64,000 nucleotides of DNA from an uncultured Alphaproteobacteria bacterium (GTDB taxonomy: Bacteria > Pseudomonadota > Alphaproteobacteria > JALCBB01). Numbering within the stretch: position 1 is the stretch's first letter; each line of letters starts with the position of its first letter. The notes beneath the pieces were generated by a model, which saw only the letters and a program-made list of their open reading frames with translations, made no database searches and was not told where the DNA came from. The translations under genes were made by a program, and so were the position numbers. Positions 26,274 to 34,925 of this stretch are shown here, in pieces. Location: the NCBI GenBank assembly GCA_958267355.1, contig OY279575.1, positions 229,726 to 293,725 of the forward strand, written 5' to 3'.

Positions 26274-28070
26274 TCATTGCGATAGTACCTCTAAACAGGC
26301 GCAACGCACTGCGACTCCGTTTTCTAGCTGACGCAGGATTGCCGAGCGGTCAATATCATCTGCAACTTCACTGGCGATTTCTACGCCGCGATTCATCGGC
26401 CCTGGATGTAAAACAAGCGCACCTGCCTTTGCGCGGCCAAGGCGTTCGGGCGTGAGTCCCCAGAAGTGATAATACTCACGGACAGACGGGAATAAATTGC
26501 CCTCCATACGCTCGGTCTGAACGCGTAGCATCATCACAATGTCAGCGTCTTCTAATCCGTCTTCAAGGGAGGTATGCAAGCTCGCCCGCGGAAAAGCCTG
26601 CTGACAAGGAAGCAAAGTCGCAGGACCCACAAAACGCACTTCCGAACCCAACGCCGTCAGCAGGTGATAGTTAGACCGTGCCACACGGCTGTGGCGTACA
26701 TCTCCGCAGATGGCGACACGCAAGCCCTGCAGTGTGCCACGAGCCTGACGAATGGTAAGCGCATCAAGCAAAGCCTGAGTCGGATGCTCGTGACAGCCAT
26801 CGCCCGCGTTAATGGTCGGGCAGGATACTTTGTCGGATAACAACTTTGCCGCTCCGCTACTGGCGTGGCGCATAACCAAAATCGCAGGACTATACGCATT
26901 AAGCACAGACGCAGTATCTAATAAACTTTCACCCTTACGCACCGAAGTAAACTTCGGATCAAAATCCACGACATTGGCTCCTAGATGTTTTGCTGCTACT
27001 TCAAAAGAAGTCCGTGTGCGCGTGGAAGGCTCAAAGAAAAAGTTAATAACGGTTTTTCCTTCAAGGATTTTGACTTTCTTTGTCTGCGAAGAATTGATTT
27101 GCGAAGACAGCGTGTCCGCCCATTGTTGTGACAAATCTAACAGTGCTTCTATAACAGGCGGAGCCAATGACTCAATCGCCAATAAGTGTCCGCCGAGCGA
27201 GCGCGACAAAAAGCTTTTGGCAGGTAGGCGACTCGGCTCAGGCTTGTCAGCCAAGGAAACTTCAGCCCGAGGAATCGACTTCAGACGCGAACGCGCAACG
27301 GAAGGCAAACCAGACCGCGCCACAGATGGCGGAGCAAGCGAAGATGGCGGAGCAAACGAAGATGGCGGAGCAAGCGAAGACTGTGCAGCAAGCGAAGATG
27401 GCGGAGCGAGCGAAGACTGCGCGGGCGAAGATTGAGACAGGGACAAATCCCTTGGCTCAGCAACTTCGGAAGCACGCGAGCGCGTAGCAGAAGGCAAACC
27501 AGACCGTGCCGCAGATGGCGGAGCGAGCGAAGACTGCGCTGGCGAAGATTGAGACAGGGATAAATCCCTTGGCTCAGCAACTTCGGAAGCACGCGAGCGC
27601 GTAGCAGAAGGCAAACCAGACCGCGCCGCAGACGGCGGAGCAAGCGAAGACTGCGCGGGCGAAGATTGAGACAGGGATAAATCCCTTGGTTCAGCAACTT
27701 CGGAAGCACGCGAGCGCGTAGCAGAAGGCAAACCAGACCGCGCCACAGATGGCGGAGCAAGCGAAGACTGCGCTGGCGAAGATTGAGACAGGGATAAATC
27801 CCTTGGCTCAGCAACTTCGGAAGCACGCGAGCGCGTAGCAGAAGGCAAACCAGACCGCGCCACAGATGGCGGAGCAAGCGAAGACTGCGCTGGCGAAGAT
27901 TGAGACAGGGACAAATCCCTCGACTCAGCAACTTCGGAAGCGCGTGTGCGTCCAGCAGAAGGCTTAGGAGAAGAAAGCGAGCGATTCGGGCTAGACTTGT
28001 AGCCCTTTCGCACTGGCTGCCCTTTTTGGCTGACTGGGTGCCCTTTTGGAGTAATTGATGAAGCCATCAA
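26274..28070 (-). CDS. pyrB: Aspartate carbamoyltransferase with 284-residue repetitive N-terminus
   Basis: PyrB joins carbamoyl phosphate and aspartate in pyrimidine synthesis. The catalytic part starts near residue 285 (KSFLSRSLGGHLLAIESL) and has all key motifs: FFEPSTRTRTSFE for carbamoyl phosphate, RHASSGAA, GDGCHEHPTQALLDALTI and VMMLRVQTERM, ending near residue 598. Catalytic chains are normally ~310 residues. The first 284 residues are low-complexity, dominated by a 39-residue repeat (RSGLPSATRSRASEVAEPR plus DLSLSQSSPAQSSLAPPSVA) and then shorter SSLAPPS units. The start at 28070 is the only one that includes all repeats; a later start cannot be excluded because no family guide exists there. 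Partner pyrC' follows. Confidence 0.93.
   Translation of the reverse strand: MMASSITPKGHPVSQKGQPVRKGYKSSPNRSLSSPKPSAGRTRASEVAESRDLSLSQSSPAQSSLAPPSVARSGLPSATRSRASEVAEPRDLSLSQSSPAQSSLAPPSVARSGLPSATRSRASEVAEPRDLSLSQSSPAQSSLAPPSAARSGLPSATRSRASEVAEPRDLSLSQSSPAQSSLAPPSAARSGLPSATRSRASEVAEPRDLSLSQSSPAQSSLAPPSSLAAQSSLAPPSSFAPPSSLAPPSVARSGLPSVARSRLKSIPRAEVSLADKPEPSRLPAKSFLSRSLGGHLLAIESLAPPVIEALLDLSQQWADTLSSQINSSQTKKVKILEGKTVINFFFEPSTRTRTSFEVAAKHLGANVVDFDPKFTSVRKGESLLDTASVLNAYSPAILVMRHASSGAAKLLSDKVSCPTINAGDGCHEHPTQALLDALTIRQARGTLQGLRVAICGDVRHSRVARSNYHLLTALGSEVRFVGPATLLPCQQAFPRASLHTSLEDGLEDADIVMMLRVQTERMEGNLFPSVREYYHFWGLTPERLGRAKAGALVLHPGPMNRGVEIASEVADDIDRSAILRQLENGVAVRCACLEVLSQ
27427..27960. repeat. 117-bp in-frame tandem repeat within pyrB
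   Basis: The start of the unit (GAAGATTGAGACAGGG on the plus strand) recurs at 27427, 27544, 27661, 27778 and 27895, exactly 117 bases apart, with only a few differences between copies. 117 is 39 codons. On the C-terminal side (27310-27427) it breaks into 18-bp GAAGATGGCGGAGCAAGC units. Near identity implies recent amplification or gene conversion. Confidence 0.95.
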
Positions 28071-28257
28071 AACTGCACTCTAGCGGCAAACCCCCCAAAC
28101 AGCAAGAGCGGCTTATATGACAAAAAATAGCACCTTAAAACTGCACCTTGGCAATTGTCCGCAAAGGTTATACGGATTTATTTAGGTAAAGCTTCTGGGT
28201 AAGCTTTCAAAGCAGAGTTTCAGAACACGATTCGTTAAGCCAATTCACCAAGCCAAT
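28071..28257. other. Gap between ruvX and pyrB
   Basis: Holds the pyrB leader on the minus strand and an AATTGTCC copy at 28153 (opposite in orientation to the gene). No gene or clear terminator seen. Confidence 0.5.
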
Positions 28258-28809
28258 TTACTGCTCTCTGTTAAGCCAGTCTAAAGCTCCCTGTAAAATC
28301 CAAGTCGCGGCTTCTGCATCATGATTGCGCTTTCCCCGCACCCCTTCTGCTTGAAAGCCTGTCCGCACCACTGCCTGCGTGGAATGCCGTTCATCCCACT
28401 CCGACCACGGACAAGCAAGCCCGAGCAAAACCAAACTACGCATCACCCCACGCACCGAACGCACACGAACCCGCATGTCTCCGCTTTCTGTTAAAGGCAA
28501 ACCAACAATCAGCCCGCCAACGCGATGTGACTCCGATAGTGCCTTTAACTTGTCGGCTGTGGCTTGTGCGTCTCCCTGGCGGCGTGTCAGGACACACAAA
28601 GGAACAGCCAGCCGCCGCGCACCATCCGATACCGCCACGCCGATTGCCCGCTTGCTTATGTCCAAACCGAGCAGCTTCTGCCCGTCGGCAAGCCGTGCCG
28701 CCATATCGGCAAGCGGTTCAGCCCGCAAGCCTGCCTGGCTCCCCGTGCGCGAAGTGCTATTTTCAGTGTTATTTTCAGAGTTGTCTACGGTCATTCCAGT
28801 TTGCGCCAA
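28258..28809 (-). CDS. ruvX: Putative Holliday junction resolvase / pre-16S rRNA nuclease YqgF
   Basis: YqgF/RuvX has an RNase H-like fold and processes the 16S rRNA 5' end. Motifs: KLLGLDISKRAIGVAVSD with the first catalytic Asp, GGLIVGLPLTESGDM, WDERHSTQAVV, and the final DAEAATWILQGALDWL with the last acidic residue. The first ~30 residues (TVDNSENNTENSTSRTG) are an extra hydrophilic, repeat-like start; the family is usually ~140-155 residues, here 183. It lies upstream of pyrB and divergent from gatC. Confidence 0.93.
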   Translation of the reverse strand: MAQTGMTVDNSENNTENSTSRTGSQAGLRAEPLADMAARLADGQKLLGLDISKRAIGVAVSDGARRLAVPLCVLTRRQGDAQATADKLKALSESHRVGGLIVGLPLTESGDMRVRVRSVRGVMRSLVLLGLACPWSEWDERHSTQAVVRTGFQAEGVRGKRNHDAEAATWILQGALDWLNREQ

Positions 28810-29007
28810 TCGGCTTGTTCAAGCTTGCCTCAAGCTTGCCTCAAGTTTGCTCCAAGTTTGCTAGGCTAGGATAGTCAGCGTATCTTGTCCTTCTGCCTAA
28901 CTTTACCCCCACTCTACTCCCACTCTACACGCCCGCTACAAGCCCCGTAGAAGCCCAGCAACTCACCCCCACCAGAAGCCACAAAAAACCCCAGCGGAAA
29001 TTCCCCC

Positions 29008-29289
29008 ATGGATACCTCCACCGTCAAAAAAGTTGCATCCCTCGCCCGCCTGCGGGTCAAGGAAGAAGAAATCACGACCATCGCCCAAGAACTGCAAGCC
29101 ATTCTAGGACTCGTCGATCAGCTTGCCAAAGTCAAAATTGATAATACGGCTCCGATGACGACTCCGTCGGCGGGCAAGACTCCGTTGCGACCTGACGCAA
29201 TAGAAGCCAATGCATCGCGTGTGCAGATCTTGGAAAATGCTCCGCAGAGCGAAGAAGGCTTCTTTGTCGTACCAAAAGTCGTAGAGTAA
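29008..29289 (+). CDS. gatC: Asp/Glu-tRNA amidotransferase subunit C
   Basis: GatC stabilises the GatAB complex that turns Glu-tRNA(Gln) and Asp-tRNA(Asn) into the amides. The 93 residues match the family: VKKVASLARLRVKEEEI, ELQAILGLVDQLAKVK, and the closing LRPDAIEANASRVQILENAP with EGFFVVPKVVE. ATG at 29008. It heads the gatCAB operon. Confidence 0.95.
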   Translation: MDTSTVKKVASLARLRVKEEEITTIAQELQAILGLVDQLAKVKIDNTAPMTTPSAGKTPLRPDAIEANASRVQILENAPQSEEGFFVVPKVVE

Positions 29290-29298
29290 ATTGACTGC

Positions 29299-30807
29299 TT
29301 GTTGGTGATATCTGTGCATTCTGATCTTTCGTCTTTCTCCGCAACTGCGGGGTTGCAGGAGCTACGAAACGGAAGCTTTACCCCTTCCGAGTGGCTTGAG
29401 TCTTTTGTGGCTCGCATAGAAGCCTGTGGCGAGCTTAACCTGTACATTTCTGACACTACTGAAACAGCTCGCGAGTCCGCCACGCAAGCCCTGTCGCGCT
29501 ACCAAGACAAGACAGCCCGCCCACTGGAAGGACTCCCCATTGCCATCAAAGATATTTTCTGCACCAAGGCGATCCGCACCACGGCGGGGAGCAAATTTCT
29601 CAGCAACTTTGTGCCGCCGTATGAGTCCACGGTCACGGCTCGCTTACAGGAAGCGGGCGCAATTGTGCTTGGCAAGACAAACTTGGACGAATTCGCGATG
29701 GGCTCGTCCACCGAACACAGTGCCTTCGGAGCCACACACAATCCGTGGAGTCACCCAGACAAGCCGCTTGTGCCGGGTGGTTCGTCGGGGGGTTCTGCGG
29801 CGGCTGTGGCGGCGCGAGCGGCTCCTGTGGCGCTTGGCACGGACACGGGTGGTAGTGTGCGTCAGCCTGCTTCTTTCTGTGGCGTTATGGGCTTCAAGCC
29901 CACCTACGGACGACTCTCCCGCCACGGAGTCATCGCTTATGCTTCGTCGTTAGACCAGCCTGGTATTTTTGCGCGTTCGCTTGCCGATGTGGAGCTACTC
30001 TACCGCACGGCGGCGGGACATGACCCATTAGATTCCACTTCTGCTGTTTGTTCTGTGGATGCAGCTTCTTCTCCCTTGCCGAACTTGAGCGGAGTCAAGA
30101 TAGGCGTGCCGCGTGAATACCACACCAAAGACCTAGACGGAGAAATTGAATCCGTCTGGCAACAGGGAGCCGAAACCCTACGCCAACTCGGAGCCGAAGT
30201 AGAAGAAATTTCTTTACCTCATACTGAAGCTGCGTTAGCGGCGTATTATGTGATTGCGCCTGCTGAAGCTTCGTCTAACTTGGCGCGTTATGATGGAGTC
30301 CGTTACGGCTTGCGTGCTGAAGGAGACCACAAGTCGCTAGACGCGATGTATGAAGCTTCGCGCAGTCTGGGTTTCGGCAAGGAAGTGCAACGGCGGATTC
30401 TTATTGGCACATATGTTTTATCGGCGGGTTATTACGATGCGTATTACAATCGTGCGCGTAGGGTTCGGGCTTTGGTGGCGCAGGATTTTGCTAAGGCTTT
30501 TGAGCGGGTGGATTATGTGTTGGCGCCTGCGACTCCGTCGGCGGCGTTTCCGCTCGGAGCAGAAGCTACGGCGGATCCAACTTGGATGTACCAGCAAGAC
30601 ATCTTCACCGTGCCTGTCAGCTTGGCGGGATTACCTGCGCTTTCACTGCCTGCCCAGCTTAACAAGGCGGGTTTGCCGCTTGGGTTGCAGTTGATAGCTC
30701 CTGCTTTTGGCGAGCGCGAGTTATTTGCGGCGGCGGCTTTGTTTAATGAAGCTTTGGACTTCAAAGCTGTGCCACCTGGGCTTGTTGCGTCAGGAGCAAA
30801 CCGATGA
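29299..30807 (+). CDS. gatA: Asp/Glu-tRNA amidotransferase subunit A
   Basis: GatA is the amidase that releases ammonia from glutamine. The Ser-cisSer-Lys site is intact: GLPIAIKDIFCTK supplies Lys, and VPGGSSGGSAAAVAARAAP with LGTDTGGSVRQPA supplies the serines. Length is 502 residues. The start is uncertain: TTG 29299 is used here, while GTG 29305 and GTG 29314 are in frame; none has a strong ribosome site. Its end overlaps gatB by four bases (ATGA). Confidence 0.95.
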   Translation: MLVISVHSDLSSFSATAGLQELRNGSFTPSEWLESFVARIEACGELNLYISDTTETARESATQALSRYQDKTARPLEGLPIAIKDIFCTKAIRTTAGSKFLSNFVPPYESTVTARLQEAGAIVLGKTNLDEFAMGSSTEHSAFGATHNPWSHPDKPLVPGGSSGGSAAAVAARAAPVALGTDTGGSVRQPASFCGVMGFKPTYGRLSRHGVIAYASSLDQPGIFARSLADVELLYRTAAGHDPLDSTSAVCSVDAASSPLPNLSGVKIGVPREYHTKDLDGEIESVWQQGAETLRQLGAEVEEISLPHTEAALAAYYVIAPAEASSNLARYDGVRYGLRAEGDHKSLDAMYEASRSLGFGKEVQRRILIGTYVLSAGYYDAYYNRARRVRALVAQDFAKAFERVDYVLAPATPSAAFPLGAEATADPTWMYQQDIFTVPVSLAGLPALSLPAQLNKAGLPLGLQLIAPAFGERELFAAAALFNEALDFKAVPPGLVASGANR

Positions 30808-32273
30808 CTTGGCGCATCCAAGGAGCCAGTGGTGCATGGGAAGCCGTGATGGGCTTGGAAGTCCATGCGCAGATTTTGACTGTGAGCAAGCTGTTTTCGT
30901 CAGCCGCCTGTGCTTTCGGAGCCGAAGCCAACGCCCAAGTCAATCTACTGGATGCGGCTTTGCCTGGCACTTTGCCTGTATGTAATGACCATGCGGTGAC
31001 ACAGGCGGTGCGTACGGCTTTGGCGTTATCGGCGACTGTGCATGAGACGAGTGTTTTTGAGCGTAAGAATTATTTTTACGCTGACTTGCCGCTTGGCTAT
31101 CAGATTAGTCAGTATCAGCAGCCTTTGGCGACTGAAGGCGAGCTAGAAGTTGAAGGAGAAGATGGTACACGCCGCATTGGTATTGAACGACTCCATATGG
31201 AGCAAGACGCGGGCAAGTCGGTGCACGATATGCACGACTCGGCGAGCTTTGTGGATTTGAACCGTGCGGGTGTGCCGCTGATGGAAATTGTTTCTTGTCC
31301 TGATTTGCGTGGTCCGAAGGAAGCGGCTTCGTATTTGCGGCGTTTGCGGGCTTTGCTTCGTACGCTGGGTACTTGTGATGGAAATATGAACGAGGGATCA
31401 TTGCGCTGTGATATCAATTTGTCTGTGCGCAGGGTTGGAGATACAGAACTCGGCACGCGTACGGAGACCAAAAATGTTAACTCGGTGCGGTTTGTGGTTC
31501 AGGCGATTGAACGCGAAGCGGCGCGTCAGGTGGCGGTGCTAGAAGAAGGCGGAGTCATCGTGCAGGAGACTCGGCTTTTTGATCCGAACAAAGGCGAGTC
31601 GCGTTCTATGCGTTCAAAGGAAGAAGCGCATGACTATCGGTATTTTCCTGATCCTGATTTACTGCCGCTGGTTTTGCGAGCTGAGTGGATAGAACAGCAA
31701 AGGGCTAGCTTGCCCGAGCTTCCACAGGCTCGTGCTAGGCGGTTTGAGGAAACATTTGGCTTGGCTCCGTCGGCGGCTTGGTTATTGTCTGAAGAGCCCG
31801 ATAACGCGGAGTACTTTGAAGCCCTGATATGTGGTGGGCGTGACCCTGTGCGTTGTGCGAATTGGCTGGTGACGAATTTGTTTTCTGCTCTTAACGAGTC
31901 GGGAATAGAAATTGCTGACTCGCCTGTTTCCCCTGACGAGCTGGGTGTGCTGTTAGATTTGGTGGAGCAGGACAAATTATCGGGCAGACAAGCCAAAGAA
32001 GTTTTTGAAGAAATGTGGCAGGGCGGCAAGTCGGCTACGGAAATTGTTAAAGCCCGTGGTTTAGAGCAGATTAGCGATGCAGATACTTTACGCGCTGCTG
32101 TTGAGTTAGCTCTGAACGATAATCCTGAGCAGGTGGAAGATTTTTTGTCTGGACGCAATGAAAAAGTTGCGGGTTGGTTTGTCGGACAAGTTATGAAAGC
32201 GACGGGCGGCAAAGCCAATCCGCAGCTGGCTAATCGTCTAGTGCAGGAAGCTTTAGCGAAGCGCAAATCGTAA
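30804..32273 (+). CDS. gatB: Asp/Glu-tRNA amidotransferase subunit B
   Basis: GatB binds tRNA and carries out the kinase and transamidation steps. Motifs: WEAVMGLEVHAQILT, LPLGYQISQYQQPL, RLHMEQDAGKSVHD, DLNRAGVPLMEIVSCPD, CDGNMNEGSLRCDINLSVR, and the C-terminal YqeY-like domain beginning near residue 330. Length is 489 residues. The start overlaps gatA. Together with gatCA this implies indirect amidation for Gln and/or Asn tRNA. Confidence 0.96.
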   Translation: MTWRIQGASGAWEAVMGLEVHAQILTVSKLFSSAACAFGAEANAQVNLLDAALPGTLPVCNDHAVTQAVRTALALSATVHETSVFERKNYFYADLPLGYQISQYQQPLATEGELEVEGEDGTRRIGIERLHMEQDAGKSVHDMHDSASFVDLNRAGVPLMEIVSCPDLRGPKEAASYLRRLRALLRTLGTCDGNMNEGSLRCDINLSVRRVGDTELGTRTETKNVNSVRFVVQAIEREAARQVAVLEEGGVIVQETRLFDPNKGESRSMRSKEEAHDYRYFPDPDLLPLVLRAEWIEQQRASLPELPQARARRFEETFGLAPSAAWLLSEEPDNAEYFEALICGGRDPVRCANWLVTNLFSALNESGIEIADSPVSPDELGVLLDLVEQDKLSGRQAKEVFEEMWQGGKSATEIVKARGLEQISDADTLRAAVELALNDNPEQVEDFLSGRNEKVAGWFVGQVMKATGGKANPQLANRLVQEALAKRKS

Positions 32274-32593
32274 AGCGCAATCCGCTAGAACAAATTGTGA
32301 AGCGCGAAATTCAAGACTTTAATCACCAATCAAAAAAACACCTAAACGAAAAAATACTTAATCAAAAGTTATCTAATCAAAAAACACCTAAGCGAAAAAT
32401 TAGCTAATCAAAAATTCCCCCAGCCAAAATCTGTTGAAGGACAATTGCAAGCTGCTAATTTTTAGAAATCATCTGGCTGGAAGCGATACGATTAGAAATT
32501 ATCTGACCAGAAATTACCCTGCCAAAAAACTATGAAGGACAATTGCAAACTGCTAATCTTGAGCGCAACATACGAACCGCAACGGGAGCTTTT
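32274..32593. repeat. AT-rich repeats between gatB and the GST gene
   Basis: No gene in this 320-bp gap. Irregular AATCAAAAAACACCTAA-like units run from about 32326 to 32420, then a second style (GAAATTATCTGACCAG) follows. A 23-bp block with GAAGGACAATTGCAA and CTGCTAAT occurs twice (about 32436 and 32534), each with the CAATTG/AATTGTCC core. GGGAG at 32584 is the ribosome site of the next gene. Confidence 0.75.
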
Positions 32594-33247
32594 ATGACTG
32601 CACTTACTCTCTATAACTTCAACACGCCGAACGGCGTGAAGATCCACCTAGCCCTAGAAGAAATGGGATTAGACTACGAGACCAAGCCGATAGATATCAG
32701 CCAAGACGAACAGTTCGCGCCTGATTTTTTGAAGATTAGTCCGAACAATAAAATTCCTGCTCTGGTGGATAGCCAAGGCCCCGATGGCAAGCCGATAGCA
32801 CTTTTTGAGTCGGGAGCAATTTTGCTCTACCTTGCCGAAAAGACGGGCAAGTTTTTGCCAAGTGCTGATACGCCGAGTGGTGCGCGGGCGCGCTACGAGT
32901 GCTTGAAATGGCTATTCTGGCAAATGGGCGGATTTGGCCCCATGCTGGGGCAAGCGCATCACTTTATTGTCTATGCTCCAGAGCCAATTCCCTATGGGAT
33001 TGAACGATACAGCAAAGAAGCGCAAAGGCTTTACGGAGTGCTAGACAAGCGGCTGGGCGAAGCCAAGTTTGTTGGCGGAGATGAATATTCTATTGCTGAT
33101 ATGGCGATTTGGCCTTGGGCGCGATTTCCCGAGCGGCAGCAGGTGGATAGCGCGGGCTTGAAAAACTTCCAGCGTTGGTTTGCGGAAATTGCCGCGCGTC
33201 CTGCCACCACACGGGCGCAGGAAGTTTTAGCGGCGGCTTGTGAATAG
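32594..33247 (+). CDS. Glutathione S-transferase family protein (YfcG/YghU-like)
   Basis: Thioredoxin-like N-domain with YNFNTPNGVKIHLALEEMG, where TPNG is typical of nu-class enzymes such as YfcG, and NNKIPALVD with the cis-proline, then ESGAILLYLAEKTG. The C-terminal helical domain has WLFWQMGGFGPMLGQAHHF. Length is 217 residues from the ATG at 32594, which has GGGAG seven bases upstream. Such proteins act as disulfide-bond reductases or peroxidases with glutathione. The end overlaps possible early starts of the next gene. Confidence 0.92.
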   Translation: MTALTLYNFNTPNGVKIHLALEEMGLDYETKPIDISQDEQFAPDFLKISPNNKIPALVDSQGPDGKPIALFESGAILLYLAEKTGKFLPSADTPSGARARYECLKWLFWQMGGFGPMLGQAHHFIVYAPEPIPYGIERYSKEAQRLYGVLDKRLGEAKFVGGDEYSIADMAIWPWARFPERQQVDSAGLKNFQRWFAEIAARPATTRAQEVLAAACE

Positions 33248-33302
33248 CCACCAGCCACAGGCGATGGAACACAACAGATACGGCACAGGAGACAAACCGC
33301 CT

Positions 33303-34217
33303 ATGGATTTTTCCCAAGCAACCCGCCGCACGATCCTGCGCAGTGGAGCAAATCTTACAGCCCTTGCCGCCACGGCTCCGCTTTTTGCCTTTCGCGGTTT
33401 TGCGGACAGGGGTGCACCCACTGCCGAGCCTTGGCCCTTGTGGAGCTTCCGCGATGATACGGCAACGGCGGAGCCTGATTACGCTCCTTTCAATGCTCTG
33501 CTTGCTAAGCACCTGCGTGACCCTGCCGACTCGCCAATCGGATTAGCCCGCTTTGATTATGCCGCTGTAGGCGAAAGCGAAAGGCAAGACTTCTTTGCCT
33601 TCTGCGATGGTTTAGCGGGCTACGAAGTTTTCACGCTAAGTGGTGCGGGACAATTCGCCTATTGGGCAAATCTGTATAACGCGCTTACTTTAAAGGTAGT
33701 GCTAGAACACTGGCCGATTGACTCCATTCGCAAAATTAATCTTTCATCTGGACTCTTCGCCAAAGGCCCATGGGATGCACCCCTTGCCGAACCTGTTTCC
33801 CGTGAAGGTGCAACGGCGGTAACGCTCAACGATATAGAGCACAGAATTTTGCGCCCGCTGTGGCAAGACCCACGGGCGCACTATGCGGTTAATTGTGCTT
33901 CTGTTGGCTGTCCGAACTTGGGCTTGCGGGCTTGGCAAGCGGCTGACTTAACCTTTGACCTTGATGCGGCGGCGATGGCGTTTGTGAATAGTCCAAGGGG
34001 TGTTGCAATCACAGAACACGGAGCCAATGCCCGAGTCACTGTCTCAAAAATCTATGCTTGGTTTGGCGAAGACTTCGCCGACGAGTCGGGCGCGATTGAA
34101 GCAGGCGTTTTTGCGCATCTTTTGCGCTATGCCGAACCTGAACTTAAAGCTCGGCTAGAAGAAATCGGCAGACTGCATGAAAGCGCATACGATTGGGCGA
34201 TTAATTCCGTGCTGTAA
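33303..34217 (+). CDS. DUF547 protein exported by the Tat pathway
   Basis: The domain is recognised by AYWANLYNALTLKVVLEHWP, NDIEHRILRPLW and YAVNCASVGCPNL. I chose the ATG at 33303: AGGAGA precedes it and the protein then begins MDFSQATRRTILRSG, a twin-arginine signal (TRRTIL) followed by a hydrophobic stretch. Earlier in-frame starts at 33240 and 33264 would put the Arg pair deeper. Length is 304 residues. DUF547 has a papain-like fold in known members, but its role here is unknown. Export implies action in the periplasm. Confidence 0.88.
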   Translation: MDFSQATRRTILRSGANLTALAATAPLFAFRGFADRGAPTAEPWPLWSFRDDTATAEPDYAPFNALLAKHLRDPADSPIGLARFDYAAVGESERQDFFAFCDGLAGYEVFTLSGAGQFAYWANLYNALTLKVVLEHWPIDSIRKINLSSGLFAKGPWDAPLAEPVSREGATAVTLNDIEHRILRPLWQDPRAHYAVNCASVGCPNLGLRAWQAADLTFDLDAAAMAFVNSPRGVAITEHGANARVTVSKIYAWFGEDFADESGAIEAGVFAHLLRYAEPELKARLEEIGRLHESAYDWAINSVL

Positions 34218-34241
34218 AAGCTTTTTCTCAATCACTATTCC

Positions 34242-34871
34242 CTAATCGTTATCGCTAAGCGCACTTCCAGCACCACTTCTTCGTGACTCTTCAGTCGCAG
34301 GAGCATAGGTGTTGTACGCCAGCTCTTCTAAGCGAGCGAAGACTTCCAAGTCTTTCCCTTCCACGACCAGCCGTGTAGCCTTTCCGTGCCATAGGGCAAG
34401 GCTAGGGGTAGGAACCGCCACCGAGTCCACAGAAACAGCACAAGACTTCGGAAGCTGGGTTAAGTCTCCATAGACTTGTATCGCGGCTAGGGAGTCAGCG
34501 GCTTCCAGAGCAGGAACAAAACATAAAGCCACCGCACCAAAATCAGCCTGTAAGTTTGTTTGTGCCAAGACACTTGCCCAAGCCAAGAAAGGCACCAACA
34601 ACAGCGGCGAGTCTGACTCTTCAATTTCTAGCCGACTCTCCACCACTGCTAAAGCCCTGTCAGAAAGACTAACTGCAAAAACAATTGCCTTATCTTCTTT
34701 TTTCTCTAAAGCTTGAGCCAAAGGCTCCAAGCCTGAAAGATTGCGTTCGGCGAGCCAGCGCACTGCCTTGGCGATATCAGCCGCTACACCCCATGGATAG
34801 CCCACGCCATGCACTGCCTTGGCACAAAGTGACTCCACTTCGTTCAGCGACAGGCTGATGGACTCTGACAT
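34242..34871 (-). CDS. DUF3726 family protein
   Basis: The 209-residue protein opens with ISLSLNEVESLCAKAVHGVGYPWGVAADIAKAVRWLAER, the hallmark of DUF3726, a family of unknown function. The remainder is Leu/Ala-rich without membrane segments or a signal peptide. It lies at the end of a minus-strand group with a 642-residue unknown and an M19-like protein, so it probably serves the same catabolic unit. Confidence 0.8.
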   Translation of the reverse strand: MSESISLSLNEVESLCAKAVHGVGYPWGVAADIAKAVRWLAERNLSGLEPLAQALEKKEDKAIVFAVSLSDRALAVVESRLEIEESDSPLLLVPFLAWASVLAQTNLQADFGAVALCFVPALEAADSLAAIQVYGDLTQLPKSCAVSVDSVAVPTPSLALWHGKATRLVVEGKDLEVFARLEELAYNTYAPATEESRRSGAGSALSDND

Positions 34872-34925
34872 ATTCAGTGCGCCAAGAGTTCAGTAGATAG
34901 GCGTTCAGTAGGTAGGCGTTCAGGC
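34872..34925. repeat. Post-stop repeat after the 642-residue gene
   Basis: On the minus strand, about three units of CTGAACGCCTACCTA follow, the first containing the TGA stop of the preceding gene. They bridge to the DUF3726 start. Confidence 0.8.

Noticed and set aside
26812-27435. 207-aa plus-strand frame
   Set aside because: Antisense shadow of pyrB, with no ribosome site and repeats only.
27281-27931. Leu/Arg-rich 216-aa minus-strand frame
   Set aside because: Shadow of the repetitive part of pyrB in another frame.
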